NCBI RefSeq assembly: GCF_002891295.1 | Contig: NZ_LGUI01000008.1 | Location: forward strand, 124,001-188,000 | Source: Streptomyces eurocidicus | GTDB lineage: Bacteria > Actinomycetota > Actinomycetes > Streptomycetales > Streptomycetaceae | Direction of reading: 5' to 3' | Length of the DNA: 64,000 bases | In this document: positions 55,028 through 64,000 of the stretch, piece after piece | Position numbering within the stretch: the stretch's first letter is position 1 | Layout: every line of letters starts with the position of its first letter | The notes under the pieces: model-generated | What the model saw: the letters and a program-made list of their open reading frames with translations, nothing else | What the model was told of the DNA's origin: nothing | Database searches by the model: none | Translations under genes and position numbers: made by a program

Positions 55028-55236
55028 ACGAGTTCGTTATGCGTATTGGCTAGTCGTTCTCACGCGAGGGGCCCTTACGCTTGTCCGTCGGTCGACATTC
55101 CGCCGGTGCGTGTCCGGGTTGCGTCCCCGGACCGTCGCCAGGGTGGTCTGTCCGTCCGGAGGACCGTGTCAGGACCCGTCCCCTCAGCCCTCACGGGCCT
55201 GGGGAGACCCCACTCGAAGAAGCGAAGGCTACGACC

Positions 55237-55683
55237 GTGCGTACGTTCAGCCCCAAGCCCGGCGATGTCCAGCGCCAGTGGCACATCATTGACGCGCAGG
55301 ACGTTGTCCTGGGCCGTCTGGCCTCTCAGGCCGCCAACCTCCTGCGTGGCAAGCACAAGCCCGTGTACGCCCCGCACATGGACATGGGTGACTTCGTCAT
55401 CATCATCAACGCCGACAAGGTTCACCTGTCCGGCAACAAGAAGACCCAGAAGCTGGCGTACCGCCACTCCGGCTTCCCGGGTGGTCTCCGTGCCGTTCGT
55501 TACGACGAGCTGCTCGACAAGAGCCCCGAGAAGGCTGTCGAGAAGGCCATCAAGGGCATGGTTCCCAAGAACTCCCTCGGCCGTCAGATGCTCTCGAAGC
55601 TGAAGGTCTACTCGGGCAGCGAGCACCCGCACGCCGCCCAGCAGCCCGTCCCGTTCGAGATTACCCAGGTCAAGCAGGGCTAG
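55237..55683 (+). CDS. rplM: 50S ribosomal protein L13
   Basis: A 148-residue L13 starting at GTG 55237 ([20 protein letters not shown]). It contains [19 protein letters not shown] and [13 protein letters not shown]. Upstream in-frame starts extend into untranslated leader. It forms an operon with rpsI. Confidence 0.98.
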   Translation: MRTFSPKPGDVQRQWHIIDAQDVVLGRLASQAANLLRGKHKPVYAPHMDMGDFVIIINADKVHLSGNKKTQKLAYRHSGFPGGLRAVRYDELLDKSPEKAVEKAIKGMVPKNSLGRQMLSKLKVYSGSEHPHAAQQPVPFEITQVKQG

Positions 55684-55726
55684 TCCCGGCCACCGCCGAC
55701 CAGACAGAAAGTATCTGAGGAGAATC

Positions 55727-56242
55727 GTGGCTGAGACCACCGCCGAGACCCCCGTCATCGACGACGAGGTTGGCGTCGAGGAGTACACCACCGAGACCGA
55801 GGTCGTCGAGTCGGAGTACACCTCCGAGTCGCTGGCTTCCCGTTTCGGTGACCCGCAGCCGGCCGCCGGCCTGGGCCGTCGCAAGAACGCCATCGCCCGC
55901 GTCCGGATCGTTCCGGGCTCCGGCAAGTGGAAGATCAACGGTCGCACCCTTGAGGACTACTTCCCCAACAAGGTGCACCAGCAGGAAGTCAACGAGCCCT
56001 TCAAGGTGCTCGAGCTCGACGACCGCTACGACGTCATCGCCCGCATCGCGGGTGGCGGCGTGTCCGGCCAGGCCGGCGCCCTGCGCCTCGGTGTGGCCCG
56101 CGCCCTGAACGAGGCGGACGTGGACAACAACCGCGGCCCGCTGAAGAAGGCCGGCTTCCTGAGCCGCGACGACCGCGCGGTCGAGCGCAAGAAGGCCGGT
56201 CTCAAGAAGGCCCGTAAGGCCCCGCAGTACAGCAAGCGCTAA
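55727..56242 (+). CDS. rpsI: 30S ribosomal protein S9 with acidic N-terminal extension
   Basis: A 171-residue S9 starting at GTG 55727. Residues 1-45 are an acidic Glu/Thr-rich extension ([19 protein letters not shown]) lacking in E. coli. The core starts at [17 protein letters not shown] and ends with the tRNA-contacting KAPQYSKR. Such a tail is common in actinobacteria, with no proven role. Confidence 0.98.
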   Translation: MAETTAETPVIDDEVGVEEYTTETEVVESEYTSESLASRFGDPQPAAGLGRRKNAIARVRIVPGSGKWKINGRTLEDYFPNKVHQQEVNEPFKVLELDDRYDVIARIAGGGVSGQAGALRLGVARALNEADVDNNRGPLKKAGFLSRDDRAVERKKAGLKKARKAPQYSKR

Positions 56243-56266
56243 ACAAGCGGCTTCGCTGCTATTGCT

Positions 56267-56308
56267 CGAACGCCCCGGCGGCACGCTCCGTGCCCGCCGG
56301 GGCGTTCG
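56267..56308 (+). terminator. Terminator after rpsI
   Basis: A 15-bp perfect stem (56267-56281 with 56294-56308) 24 nt after the stop codon, ahead of glmM. Confidence 0.85.
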
Positions 56309-56432
56309 GCTATCGGCGGCACGGGGCGTATACCTGGATGTATCCGGCTGCAACGCTCCGGTCCCGGACTCGACACCTTGATGTGCGGGGGCCCGCTCGC
56401 GGGACCCGTACCGCGTTTTTCGGAGGACACCA

Positions 56433-57791
56433 GTGGGACGACTCTTCGGTACGGACGGTGTGCGCGGCGTCGCCAACGCCGATCTGACGGCTGAGCTCGC
56501 GCTCGGCCTGTCGGTCGCCGCGGCGCATGTGCTCGCCGAGGCGGGTACGTTCGAGGGCCACCGCCCCGTGGCCGTCGTCGGGCGAGATCCGCGCGCGTCC
56601 GGGGAGTTCCTGGAGGCCGCCGTGGTGGCCGGGCTCGCCAGCGCCGGCGTCGACGTCCTGCGGGTGGGCGTGCTGCCCACGCCGGCCGTCGCGTACCTCA
56701 CGGGGGCGCTCGGCGCGGACCTCGGCGTGATGCTCTCCGCGAGCCACAACGCCATGCCGGACAACGGTGTCAAGTTCTTCGCCCGCGGCGGTCACAAGCT
56801 CGCCGACGAGCTTGAGGACCGGATCGAGCAGACCTACCGCTCGCACGCCTCCGGCGAGCCCTGGGACCGGCCCACGGGCGCCGGCGTCGGCCGTGTCCGC
56901 GACTACGACCAGGGCTTCGACAACTACGTCGCCCACCTGATCGGCGTACTGCCCAACCGCCTCGACGGCCTCAAGGTCGTCATCGACGGCGCCCACGGCG
57001 CGGCCGCCCGGGTCTCCCCGGAGGCGTTCGCGCGGGCCGGCGCCGAGGTCGTCACGATCGGCACCGAGCCCGACGGTCTCAACATCAACCACGAGTGCGG
57101 CTCCACCCACCTGGAGAAGCTGCGGCACGCCGTCGTCGAGCACGGCGCGGACCTGGGCGTCGCCCACGACGGTGACGCCGACCGCTGCCTGGCCGTGGAC
57201 GCCAAGGGCAACGAGGTCGACGGCGACCAGATCCTGGCCGTCCTGGCCCTCGCCATGCGCGAGTCCGGCGCGCTGCGCAAGAACACCGTCGTCGCCACCG
57301 TGATGTCCAACCTGGGCTTCAAGCTGGCCATGGAGCGCGAGGGCGTCGACTTCGTCGAGACCGCCGTCGGCGACCGCTACGTCCTGGAGGAGATGAAGGC
57401 CCACGGCTACGCCCTCGGCGGCGAGCAGTCCGGCCATGTCATCGTCCTCGACCACGCCACGACCGGCGACGGCACCCTGACCGGCCTGATGCTGGCCGCC
57501 CGGGTCTCCGCCACCGGCCGGTCCCTGGCCGACCTGGCCGGCGTCATGGAGCGGCTGCCGCAGGTCCTGATCAACGTCCGCGACGTCGACAAGACCCGGG
57601 TTACGTCCTCGCCCGAGCTCACCGAGGCCGTCGAGACCGCCGAGCGCGAGCTGGGCTCCACCGGCCGGGTGCTGCTGCGCTCCTCCGGCACCGAGCCGCT
57701 CGTCCGCGTCATGGTGGAGGCCGCCGACATCGAGCAGGCGCGCACGATCGCGCAGCGCCTCGCCGACGTCGTGAAGTCCGCCCTGGGGTAG
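56433..57791 (+). CDS. glmM: Phosphoglucosamine mutase
   Basis: A 452-residue alpha-D-phosphohexomutase converting glucosamine-6-phosphate to glucosamine-1-phosphate. The phosphoserine loop is SASHNAM with Ser104; the metal loop DGDADR is at 246-251; sugar- and phosphate-binding segments GEQSGH and [11 protein letters not shown] follow. GTG 56433 follows GGAGGA. It acts between glmS (encoded 1.6 kb downstream) and GlmU on the path to UDP-GlcNAc. Confidence 0.98.
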   Translation: MGRLFGTDGVRGVANADLTAELALGLSVAAAHVLAEAGTFEGHRPVAVVGRDPRASGEFLEAAVVAGLASAGVDVLRVGVLPTPAVAYLTGALGADLGVMLSASHNAMPDNGVKFFARGGHKLADELEDRIEQTYRSHASGEPWDRPTGAGVGRVRDYDQGFDNYVAHLIGVLPNRLDGLKVVIDGAHGAAARVSPEAFARAGAEVVTIGTEPDGLNINHECGSTHLEKLRHAVVEHGADLGVAHDGDADRCLAVDAKGNEVDGDQILAVLALAMRESGALRKNTVVATVMSNLGFKLAMEREGVDFVETAVGDRYVLEEMKAHGYALGGEQSGHVIVLDHATTGDGTLTGLMLAARVSATGRSLADLAGVMERLPQVLINVRDVDKTRVTSSPELTEAVETAERELGSTGRVLLRSSGTEPLVRVMVEAADIEQARTIAQRLADVVKSALG

Positions 57792-57808
57792 CCCCGGGCT
57801 GTAACGAC

Positions 57809-57848
57809 GCGCCGCCCCGCCCGGAACCGCTTCCGGGCGGGGCGGCGC
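57809..57848. terminator. Bidirectional terminator between glmM and coaA
   Basis: A perfect 18-bp stem (57809-57826 with 57831-57848, CCGC loop) between convergent genes. Short GTGTGTGCCCG repeats follow (about 57850-57890). Confidence 0.85.
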
Positions 57849-57892
57849 GCGTGTGTGCCCGTGTTGTGTGCCCGCGTGTGTGCCCGCGGGCG

Positions 57893-58888
57893 TCAGAGCT
57901 TGCGCAGGGAGAGCCGCTGCACCTTGTGGTCGGGGCCCTTGCGCAGGATCAGGTTGGACCGGCCGCGCGTCGGCGCCACGTTCTCCAGCAGGTTGGGCTT
58001 GTTGATGGTCCGCCAGTTCCGGTGCGCGTAGTCCATGGCCTCCTCCTCGGAGACCTGGGTGTACCTGCGGAAGTACGAGTCGGGGTCCTGGAAGGCGGTC
58101 TTCCGGAGCTTTTTGAAGCGCTCGTAGTACCAGCGTTCGATGTCCTCGGCGCGGGCGTCCACGTACACGCTGAAGTCGAAGAAGTCGGCGAGCCCGACGC
58201 GGGTGCGGCCGTCGGTGCCCGGCAGCGCCGGCTGGAGGACGTTCAGGCCCTCGATGATCAGAATGTCCGGGCGGTGCACGGTCAGCCGCTCGCCGGGCAC
58301 GATGTCGTAGATCAGGTGGGAGTAGACGGGCGCGGAGACCTCGTCGCGGCCCGCCTTCACATCCGCGACGAAGCGGGTCAGGGCGCGCCGGTCGTAGGAC
58401 TCGGGGAAGCCCTTCCGCGACATCAGGCCGCGGCGGTGCAGCTCGGCGTTGGGCAGCAGGAAGCCGTCCGTGGTGACCAGCTCCACGCGCGGGTGCTCGG
58501 GCCAGCGGGCCAGCAGTGCCTGGAGGAGACGGGCGGTGGTCGACTTGCCGACCGCGACGCTGCCCGCGACGCCTATGACGAAGGGGGTGCCCGGCTGCGA
58601 GCCGTGGCCCCGGTCGCCGGCCTCGCCGAGGAAGGTGTTCAGCGTGCCGCGCAGTTGGCTGGTCGCGCCGACGTAGAGGTTCAGCAGGCGGGACAGCGGC
58701 AGGTAGACGTCGCGGACCTCGTCGAGGTCGATCACGTCGCCGAGCCCGCGCAGCCGCTCGACCTCGTCGGCGGTCAGCGGCAGCGGGGTGTTCTCGCGCA
58801 GCGCGCTCCATTCCGTACGCGTCAGGTCCACGTACGGGGACGAGTCGGCGCGGCGGCGGTGCTGCGGCTGCTCTGTGGTGGTCGGCAC
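57893..58888 (-). CDS. coaA: Type I pantothenate kinase
   Basis: A 331-residue kinase that phosphorylates pantothenate, the committed step to coenzyme A. The P-loop [12 protein letters not shown] is at 106-117; [19 protein letters not shown] and IIEGLNVLQ complete the active site. GTG 58888 gives [17 protein letters not shown]. It converges with glmM; acpS, which uses coenzyme A, lies nearby. Confidence 0.97.
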   Translation of the reverse strand: MPTTTEQPQHRRRADSSPYVDLTRTEWSALRENTPLPLTADEVERLRGLGDVIDLDEVRDVYLPLSRLLNLYVGATSQLRGTLNTFLGEAGDRGHGSQPGTPFVIGVAGSVAVGKSTTARLLQALLARWPEHPRVELVTTDGFLLPNAELHRRGLMSRKGFPESYDRRALTRFVADVKAGRDEVSAPVYSHLIYDIVPGERLTVHRPDILIIEGLNVLQPALPGTDGRTRVGLADFFDFSVYVDARAEDIERWYYERFKKLRKTAFQDPDSYFRRYTQVSEEEAMDYAHRNWRTINKPNLLENVAPTRGRSNLILRKGPDHKVQRLSLRKL

Positions 58889-59079
58889 GGGCCCATTGTG
58901 CGCGGGTGACGCTCAGTGCTCACTTCCGGGTGCTGGGTGAGGGCGTTCTTGTGCGGTTTGTGTGGCTCGTGCGGTTCCAGGCAACTCCAGAAGGTGAAGT
59001 TCCCCGAGGGCTCTGTACCTACTGGCCGGTCAGTACTAGCGTCCCTGCCTCCTGACCGCCGCACCATGCTGGGGACGCC

Positions 59080-59394
59080 GTGTTGGTCATCCTTACCGTC
59101 CGTGCCGCCGTACGCAGGCTCGTCTGCCGTGATCGCCGCCGCCCGGCGGCCCTACCGGGCTGCGCGGAAGGCCGCGCCCGCCCGCGCGGCGCCGTGCGCG
59201 GCCGCCGGCCCCGCGAGGACTTCGCCGCACAGGTGTGCGGTGAGCTGAGCGCGGAGCTGCCGGACGAGGACCTGGGCCAGGACCTCGACGACTGCCTGGA
59301 CCGCTACGAGCTGGGCAGCAAGCCGCGCTGCGAGGAGGTCGAGTACCTGGAGCTGGTCCAGGAGGCCATCGACCGCATCGAACGGGGCCGTTGA
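59080..59394 (+). CDS. Small acidic protein of unknown function
   Basis: A 104-residue frame starting at GTG 59080 (MLVILTVRAAVRRLVCRDRR). Residues 1-45 are basic. Residues 46-104 are strongly acidic with LSAELPDEDLGQDLDDCLDRYELG and a final helix LELVQEAIDRIER. It lies 48 nt upstream of the glmS ATG. There is no clear ribosome site, so it may be a genuine small gene or a fortuitous frame. Confidence 0.45.
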   Translation: MLVILTVRAAVRRLVCRDRRRPAALPGCAEGRARPRGAVRGRRPREDFAAQVCGELSAELPDEDLGQDLDDCLDRYELGSKPRCEEVEYLELVQEAIDRIERGR

Positions 59395-59441
59395 GCCATT
59401 GGTGGCACCTCGGGCGGGGCCTGAGCCGTACGCTGCTGCGC

Positions 59442-61289
59442 ATGTGCGGAATCGTTGGCTATGTGGGAGGGCAGTGCGCCCTCGACGTCGTATTGGCAGG
59501 GCTGCGGCGGCTGGAGTACCGCGGCTATGACTCGGCCGGGGTGGCGGTCCTGGCCGACGGCGGGCTCGCCTCGGCGAAGAAGGCGGGCAAGCTCGCCAAC
59601 CTGGAGAAGGAACTCTCGGACCGGCCGCTGCCCTCCGGCCCCACGGGCATCGGCCATACCCGCTGGGCCACCCACGGCGGTCCCACCGACACCAACGCCC
59701 ACCCGCACCTCGACAACGCGGGCCGGGTCGCGGTCGTCCACAACGGCATCATCGAGAACTTCGCGGAGCTGCGCGCGGAGCTCGCGGAGCGGGGCCACGG
59801 CCTGGAGTCCGAGACCGACACCGAGGTCGTCGCCCATCTGCTGGCGGAGTCCTTCTCCTCCTGCGGCGACCTCGCCGAGTCCATGCGGCAGGTGTGCCGC
59901 CGCCTGGAGGGCGCGTTCACGCTGGTCGCGGTGCACGCCGACGAGCCGGACGTGGTCGTCGGCGCCCGCCGCAACTCCCCGCTCGTGGTCGGCGTCGGCG
60001 ACGGCGAGGCGTTCCTCGCCTCCGACGTCGCCGCCTTCATCGCGCACACCCGGGAGGCGATCGAGCTCGGCCAGGACCAGGTCGTCGAGGCCCGCCGGGA
60101 CGGCGTCACCGTCACGGACTTCGACGGCGCGCCCGCCGACGTCCGCGCGTACCACGTGGACTGGGACGCCTCGGCCGCCGAGAAGGGCGGCTACGACTAC
60201 TTCATGCTCAAGGAGATCGCCGAGCAGCCGAAGGCGGTCGCGGACACCCTGCTGGGCCGCATCGACGCGGCGGGGTCGCTGTCGCTGGACGAGGTGCGCA
60301 TCCCCGCCTCCGTACTGCGCGAGGTCGACAAGGTCGTCATCGTGGCGTGCGGCACGGCGTACCACGCCGGGATGATCGCCAAGTACGCCATCGAGCACTG
60401 GACCCGCATTCCGTGCGAGACGGAGCTGGCGAGCGAGTTCCGCTACCGGGACCCGATCCTGGACCAGCGGACGCTGGTGATCGCCATCAGCCAGTCCGGC
60501 GAGACCATGGACACCCTGATGGCCCTGCGGCACGCCCGCGAGCAGGGCGCGAAGGTCCTCGCGATCTGCAACACGAACGGCTCGACGATCCCGAGGGAGT
60601 CGGACGCCGTCCTGTACACGCACGCGGGCCCCGAGGTCGCCGTGGCCTCCACGAAGGCGTTCCTCACCCAGCTGGTGGCCTGCTATCTGGTCGCCCTGTA
60701 CCTGGGCCAGGTGCGCGGCACCAAGTGGGGCGACGAGATCGTCTCGGTGATCCGTGAGCTCTCCGAGATCGCCACGCAGGTGGAGGAGGTCCTGGAGACC
60801 ATGGAGCCGGTGCGCGAGCTGGCCCGCTCCCTGGTCGACAAGAACACCGTCCTCTTCCTCGGCCGGCACGTCGGCTACCCCGTGGCCCTGGAGGGCGCCC
60901 TCAAGCTCAAGGAGCTGGCGTACATGCACGCCGAGGGCTTCGCGGCGGGCGAGCTCAAGCACGGCCCGATCGCCCTGATCGAGCACGACGTGCCCGTGGT
61001 CGTCGTCGTCCCGTCCCCCCGGGGCCGCTCGGTCCTGCACGACAAGATCGTCTCCAACATCCAGGAGATCCGCGCCCGGGGCGCCCGTACGATCGTCATC
61101 GCCGAGCGCGGCGACGAGGCGGTCCGCCCGTACGCCGACCACCTGATCGAGATCCCCGCGACGCCCGTCCTGCTCCAGCCGCTGGTCGCCACCGTGCCGC
61201 TGCAGGTCTTCGCCTGCGAGCTGGCCACGGCCCGCGGCAACGAGGTCGACCAGCCGCGCAACCTGGCGAAGTCGGTGACGGTCGAATGA
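59442..61289 (+). CDS. glmS: Glutamine-fructose-6-phosphate aminotransferase (isomerizing)
   Basis: A 615-residue GlmS making glucosamine-6-phosphate from fructose-6-phosphate and glutamine. Cys2 (MCGIVGYVG) is the glutaminase nucleophile; the N-terminal domain also has [14 protein letters not shown] and [11 protein letters not shown]. Two SIS sugar-phosphate domains follow ([18 protein letters not shown]) with C-terminal [15 protein letters not shown]. The ATG at 59442 lies 7 nt after TACGCT, so the transcript may be leaderless. Its TGA overlaps the acpS ATG. Confidence 0.98.
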   Translation: MCGIVGYVGGQCALDVVLAGLRRLEYRGYDSAGVAVLADGGLASAKKAGKLANLEKELSDRPLPSGPTGIGHTRWATHGGPTDTNAHPHLDNAGRVAVVHNGIIENFAELRAELAERGHGLESETDTEVVAHLLAESFSSCGDLAESMRQVCRRLEGAFTLVAVHADEPDVVVGARRNSPLVVGVGDGEAFLASDVAAFIAHTREAIELGQDQVVEARRDGVTVTDFDGAPADVRAYHVDWDASAAEKGGYDYFMLKEIAEQPKAVADTLLGRIDAAGSLSLDEVRIPASVLREVDKVVIVACGTAYHAGMIAKYAIEHWTRIPCETELASEFRYRDPILDQRTLVIAISQSGETMDTLMALRHAREQGAKVLAICNTNGSTIPRESDAVLYTHAGPEVAVASTKAFLTQLVACYLVALYLGQVRGTKWGDEIVSVIRELSEIATQVEEVLETMEPVRELARSLVDKNTVLFLGRHVGYPVALEGALKLKELAYMHAEGFAAGELKHGPIALIEHDVPVVVVVPSPRGRSVLHDKIVSNIQEIRARGARTIVIAERGDEAVRPYADHLIEIPATPVLLQPLVATVPLQVFACELATARGNEVDQPRNLAKSVTVE

Positions 61290-61654
61290 TCGTGGGAGTC
61301 GGCATCGACGTCGCCGAGATCGACCGCTTCGACGCGGCCCTCCGGCGCACCCCCGCCATGGCCGAACGCCTGTTCCTGGAACGCGAGCTGTACCTCCCGA
61401 GCGGTGAGCGCCGGGGCATCGCCTCCCTGGCGGCCCGCTTCGCCGCGAAGGAGGCTGTGGCCAAGGCGCTGGGTGCTCCGGGGAATCTGCTCTGGACGGA
61501 CGCCGAGGTCACGACGGAGAGCAGCGGGCAGCCGCGGCTGGTGGTGACGGGGACGGTGGCTGCTCGGGCGAAGGAGCTGGGGGTGACGTCTTGGCATGTG
61601 TCGCTGAGCCATGACGCGGGGGTCGCTTCCGCTGTGGTGATCGCGGAGCGGTAG
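61286..61654 (+). CDS. acpS: Holo-[acyl-carrier-protein] synthase
   Basis: A 122-residue AcpS transferring 4'-phosphopantetheine from coenzyme A to acyl carrier proteins. [11 protein letters not shown] carries the Mg-binding Asp and [13 protein letters not shown] the conserved Glu and Lys. ATGA overlap with glmS indicates translational coupling. It is the primary-metabolism type, not the larger Sfp type. Confidence 0.97.
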   Translation: MIVGVGIDVAEIDRFDAALRRTPAMAERLFLERELYLPSGERRGIASLAARFAAKEAVAKALGAPGNLLWTDAEVTTESSGQPRLVVTGTVAARAKELGVTSWHVSLSHDAGVASAVVIAER

Positions 61655-61673
61655 CGCGGGGCCGCGCGTGCCA

Positions 61674-61708
61674 GGGTGAACGGCCCACGCTGCGTGGGAC
61701 GTTCACCC
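61674..61708 (+). terminator. Terminator after acpS
   Basis: GGGTGAACG (61674-61682) pairs with CGTTCACCC (61700-61708), and an inner CCCACG/CGTGGG stem (61684-61689 with 61693-61698) extends it. Confidence 0.8.
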
Positions 61709-61710
61709 GT

Positions 61711-61756
61711 CCCTGTCACAGGGCAGGGGTACCGTTCTGGTGTCGAGTCAGAACGG
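61711..61756 (+). promoter_or_regulatory. Promoter/operator region of the first XRE gene
   Basis: CCCTGTCACAGGG (61711-61723) is a perfect palindrome. It is followed by TACCGT (61730-61735), a -10 candidate, and by CCGTTCT (61732-61738) with AGAACGG (61750-61756), a 7-bp inverted repeat. The ATG is 8 nt later, after GGAGCTC. The same layout recurs at 63133-63180. An autoregulatory operator is likely by inference. Confidence 0.55.
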
Positions 61757-61764
61757 AGCTCAGT

Positions 61765-62949
61765 ATGCCCCCGTATTTCGGCGAACACACCGGCGCGCGG
61801 GTCGCGCACGCGCGCAAAGCGCGCCGGCTGACGCAGCGCGAGTTGGCCGACCTCTCGCACGTCTCCTACAGCACGCTCACCAAGGTGGAGCAGGGCGTCC
61901 TGCCGTCGAGCCCGTCGGTGACCGGAGCCCTGGCCCGGGCCCTCTCCGTGCCCGTCGCCGAGCTGACCGGGCAGCCGTATCTCGACGAGTTGCGCCATGA
62001 GCAGCTGGACGGCCTGATCCAGCCGATCCGCGAGGCGCTGAACATCTACGACCTCGGGCCCGACCCGGACGTGGCGCCCCGCCCCGTCGACGAGTTGGAG
62101 GCCCACGCCGAGAGGCTGTGCGCCTTGGTGCGCGTGGCGCACATCAAGCAGGTCGCGGCCGAGCTGCCCGGCCTGATCCACGAGGCGACGACCGCCGCGC
62201 ACGCATCCGGCGGCGGGCCCCACTGGCGGGTGCTGGCCAGCACGTACCGCACGGCCTACGACGTGACGACCAAGCTCGGATTCTTCGACCTCTGCACGGT
62301 CGCGCTGGACCGGCTGGACTGGGCGGCCCAGCGCGCCTCGGACCCGGTCCTGGCCGGGATGCGGCAGTACTTGCGGGCCCTGGCCTATCTGCGCGCCGCC
62401 GACTACCGGACGGGCGAGCGGCTGGTGCGGCTGGGGATGGCCACCCTGGAGCAGGCGGACGCGGGCCGGGTGCGCGACGTGGTGACCGGGCAGCTCCACC
62501 TGGGCGCCGCCGTCCTGGCCGGCCGCGACAAGGACGAGGGCACCGCCGAGGGGCACCTCGACGAGGCGCGGCGCCTGGCGGAGCGGACGGGGGCGGCGGA
62601 GGAGGTGCACTGGCTCTCGTTCGGGCCGACGAACGTCGGCGTCCATCGCGTGAGCGTCCTCGCCGAGCTGGACCGTTACCCGGAGGCCCTGCGTGTGGCG
62701 GAGGAGACGCCGATCCCCAAGAACTGGCCCCCGTCGAGGCAGGCCCACCACTGCTCCGAGATGGCCCGCGCCCAGATGTGGACCGGCCGGACGGACGCCG
62801 CCTTCGGGAGCCTCCGACAGGCGCGCAAGCTGGCGCCGCAGCAGACGCGCTACCACCCGACGGTACGGGAGACGTATGCGGGGCTGGAGTCGGCGCGACG
62901 CCGGATGCCGGAATCGTTCGCCAACTTCGGGTCATGGCTGCGGGTGTGA
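61765..62949 (+). CDS. XRE-family helix-turn-helix regulator with TPR-like C-terminus
   Basis: A 394-residue protein. Residues about 10-65 form a helix-turn-helix domain (LTQRELADLSHVSYSTLTKVEQG). Residues 75-390 are helical repeats with the segment GQPYLDELRHEQLDGLIQPIREALN, shared with the next gene. Similar streptomycete proteins combine a DNA-binding head with TPR-like repeats that can bind peptides or partner proteins. ATG 61765 is supported by GGAGCTC. Its tandem paralogue lies 240 nt downstream. Confidence 0.85.
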   Translation: MPPYFGEHTGARVAHARKARRLTQRELADLSHVSYSTLTKVEQGVLPSSPSVTGALARALSVPVAELTGQPYLDELRHEQLDGLIQPIREALNIYDLGPDPDVAPRPVDELEAHAERLCALVRVAHIKQVAAELPGLIHEATTAAHASGGGPHWRVLASTYRTAYDVTTKLGFFDLCTVALDRLDWAAQRASDPVLAGMRQYLRALAYLRAADYRTGERLVRLGMATLEQADAGRVRDVVTGQLHLGAAVLAGRDKDEGTAEGHLDEARRLAERTGAAEEVHWLSFGPTNVGVHRVSVLAELDRYPEALRVAEETPIPKNWPPSRQAHHCSEMARAQMWTGRTDAAFGSLRQARKLAPQQTRYHPTVRETYAGLESARRRMPESFANFGSWLRV

Positions 62950-63098
62950 CGGTTGGGTGACGCGTGGGCCTGAGGGTATCGGTGAGGACTGATGGTTCCG
63001 GTCTTGCCGCAGCGCAGATGGAGAAGATGGGCGACGCCGTGGCGTGCCCTGCTGAGCGGTGCTGATTGCGATCGGGTGGTGTGCATTCGCCGATGCGA

Positions 63099-63127
63099 CG
63101 AACGGCCCCCGAACCGGGGGCCGTTCG
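63099..63127 (+). terminator. Terminator after the first XRE gene
   Basis: CGAACGGCCCCC (63099-63110) pairs perfectly with GGGGGCCGTTCG (63116-63127). It ends the first XRE gene before the second promoter region. Confidence 0.75.
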
Positions 63128-63132
63128 CCTTT

Positions 63133-63180
63133 CTCCCGGCTGTGCCGGGAGTACCGTTCCGAGTGTCGAAGTCAGAACGG
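63133..63180 (+). promoter_or_regulatory. Promoter/operator region of the second XRE gene
   Basis: CTCCCGGC/GCCGGGAG palindrome with a TGT spacer (63133-63151), TACCGT (63152-63157), CCGTTCC (63154-63160) and AGAACGG (63174-63180), then GAGCTCAGT and ATG. The positions relative to the start codon match those at 61711-61756, with a 13-nt instead of 11-nt inverted-repeat spacing. Confidence 0.55.
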
Positions 63181-63188
63181 AGCTCAGT

Positions 63189-64000
63189 ATGCCCGACGAG
63201 ATTGACAAGTACATCGGCGCGCGGATCGCGGAACGGCGCGCGGACCGGGGGCTCACTCAGCAAGGGCTGGCGATGCGGGCCCATGTCTCCAAGTCGCTGC
63301 TGTCGAAGGTGGAGTGTGGGCAGCGGCCCGCGTCGCCCGAGCTCGTCGCAGCTTGCGCGCGCGGCCTGGGTGTGATGCCCGCCGACCTGCTGGGGCAGCC
63401 CTACCTCGACGAGTTGCGGCGTGATCAGCTGGATCTGCTGATCCAGCCCATCAGGGAGGCTCTGAATGTGCACAACCTCGGCCACGACCCGAGCGTCCGG
63501 CCCCGCCCGCTGGAACAACTGGCCGACGATCGCGACCGTATCTGCCTGCTCGTACACGAGACCGATCTCCGGAAGGCCGCGGCGGATCTGCCCGCTCTGA
63601 TGGTGGAGGCGATCGCCGTGGCCCACGCCACCGGCGATCCCCGGGCGTGGGCCCTGCTGGGCGGGCTGGACCGGGTGGCGTTCAACGTCGCGGCTAAGTT
63701 CGGGTTCCACGACCTTTCGCTCCTGGCCGCCGGCCGGGCGGAGTACGCGTGCGAGCGCGCTCAGGATCCTTCGCTGGCGGCGATGGCGAAGTGGATGCAC
63801 GCCATCGCCTGCCTGCGCTCGGGCGAGTTCGCGACCGGCAAGCGCCTGCACGCGATGGGGGTCAGGTACGTGGAGGACGCCGCTGAAGGGCTTGAACGGG
63901 ACGCGGTGATGGGGCAGATGAACCTGGCGGCCGCCCTGCTTGACGTCCGGTGCGGCGAGGCGGACGCGGCGCGGGGACATCTGGAGGAGGCCGAGCGGTT
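63189..64000 (+). CDS. XRE-family regulator, second tandem paralogue (partial, cut by the right edge)
   Basis: The frame begins at ATG 63189 and remains open to the window end (270 residues). A helix-turn-helix domain (GLTQQGLAMRAHVSKSLLSK) is followed by GQPYLDELRRDQLDLLIQPI, matching the upstream paralogue, and helical repeats such as AFNVAAKFGFHDLSLLAAG. The C-terminus is missing. A recent tandem duplication is indicated by shared upstream sequence and protein layout. Confidence 0.85.
   Translation, partial: MPDEIDKYIGARIAERRADRGLTQQGLAMRAHVSKSLLSKVECGQRPASPELVAACARGLGVMPADLLGQPYLDELRRDQLDLLIQPIREALNVHNLGHDPSVRPRPLEQLADDRDRICLLVHETDLRKAAADLPALMVEAIAVAHATGDPRAWALLGGLDRVAFNVAAKFGFHDLSLLAAGRAEYACERAQDPSLAAMAKWMHAIACLRSGEFATGKRLHAMGVRYVEDAAEGLERDAVMGQMNLAAALLDVRCGEADAARGHLEEAER

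Noticed and set aside
61711-63180. CRISPR-like spacing from the repeated regulator upstream blocks
   Set aside because: Only two copies, more than 1.4 kb apart, each directly upstream of a gene.

Overview
This window looks like the ribosomal, RNA-polymerase and secretion core of a Streptomyces-type actinobacterial chromosome. The evidence is the very high GC content, frequent GTG starts, RpoB, RpoC, NusG and S9 sequences of streptomycete type, a type Z S14, HadA/HadB-like MaoC genes beside rpmG, a tRNA-Trp in front of secE, and GC-rich dispersed palindromes. No mobile element, CRISPR array, rRNA gene or clear horizontally acquired island is visible. Most long antisense reading frames are artefacts of the GC-biased third codon position.

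Left part (1-8.6 kb): a partial YajQ gene, tRNA-Tyr, an NAD(P)-binding SDR-like protein, a CodA-like amidohydrolase that seems to have lost most catalytic residues, tRNA-Thr and tRNA-Met, rpmG, two MaoC hydratases, murB, an adenosine deaminase-like gene and an aspartate-type aminotransferase. The tRNA-Trp, secE, nusG, rplK, rplA series follows (8.4-11.3 kb). Next come rplJ-rplL behind an attenuated L10 leader, rpoB-rpoC behind a leader of about 420 nt, and the str operon rpsL-rpsG-fusA-tuf (11.5-26 kb). A single opposite-strand gene, a Tat-type lipoprotein with a PIG-L deacetylase domain, separates tuf from the S10 cluster.

The S10-spc-alpha super-cluster runs from 28.9 to 45.4 kb in the classical order: rpsJ, rplC, rplD, rplW, rplB, rpsS, rplV, rpsC, rplP, rpmC, rpsQ, rplN, rplX, rplE, rpsZ, rpsH, rplF, rplR, rpsE, rpmD, rplO, secY, adk, map, infA, rpmJ, rpsM, rpsK, rpoA, rplQ. 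truA follows. Strong hairpins subdivide it after rpsQ, rplO, adk and rpsK. After truA are two tandem opposite-strand glycosyltransferases with a shared, unrecognised C-terminal module, a lipoprotein, a membrane-anchored protein and an ABC-F ATPase. The rplM-rpsI pair leads into cell-wall and cofactor genes (glmM, coaA, glmS, acpS). The window ends in two tandem, paralogous XRE-family regulators, the second cut by the right edge.

The most notable unexplained features are these. A 25-nt, nearly identical hairpin element lies in the untranslated leaders of both rpsL and rpsJ. Two copies of a large nested palindrome carry a compensatory base change in the inner stem. Matching upstream regions (palindrome, TACCGT, CCGTTCy/AGAACGG repeat) precede the two XRE genes. 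A predicted catalytically dead CodA-like protein is present, and RpoB carries a natural substitution inside the rifampicin region.
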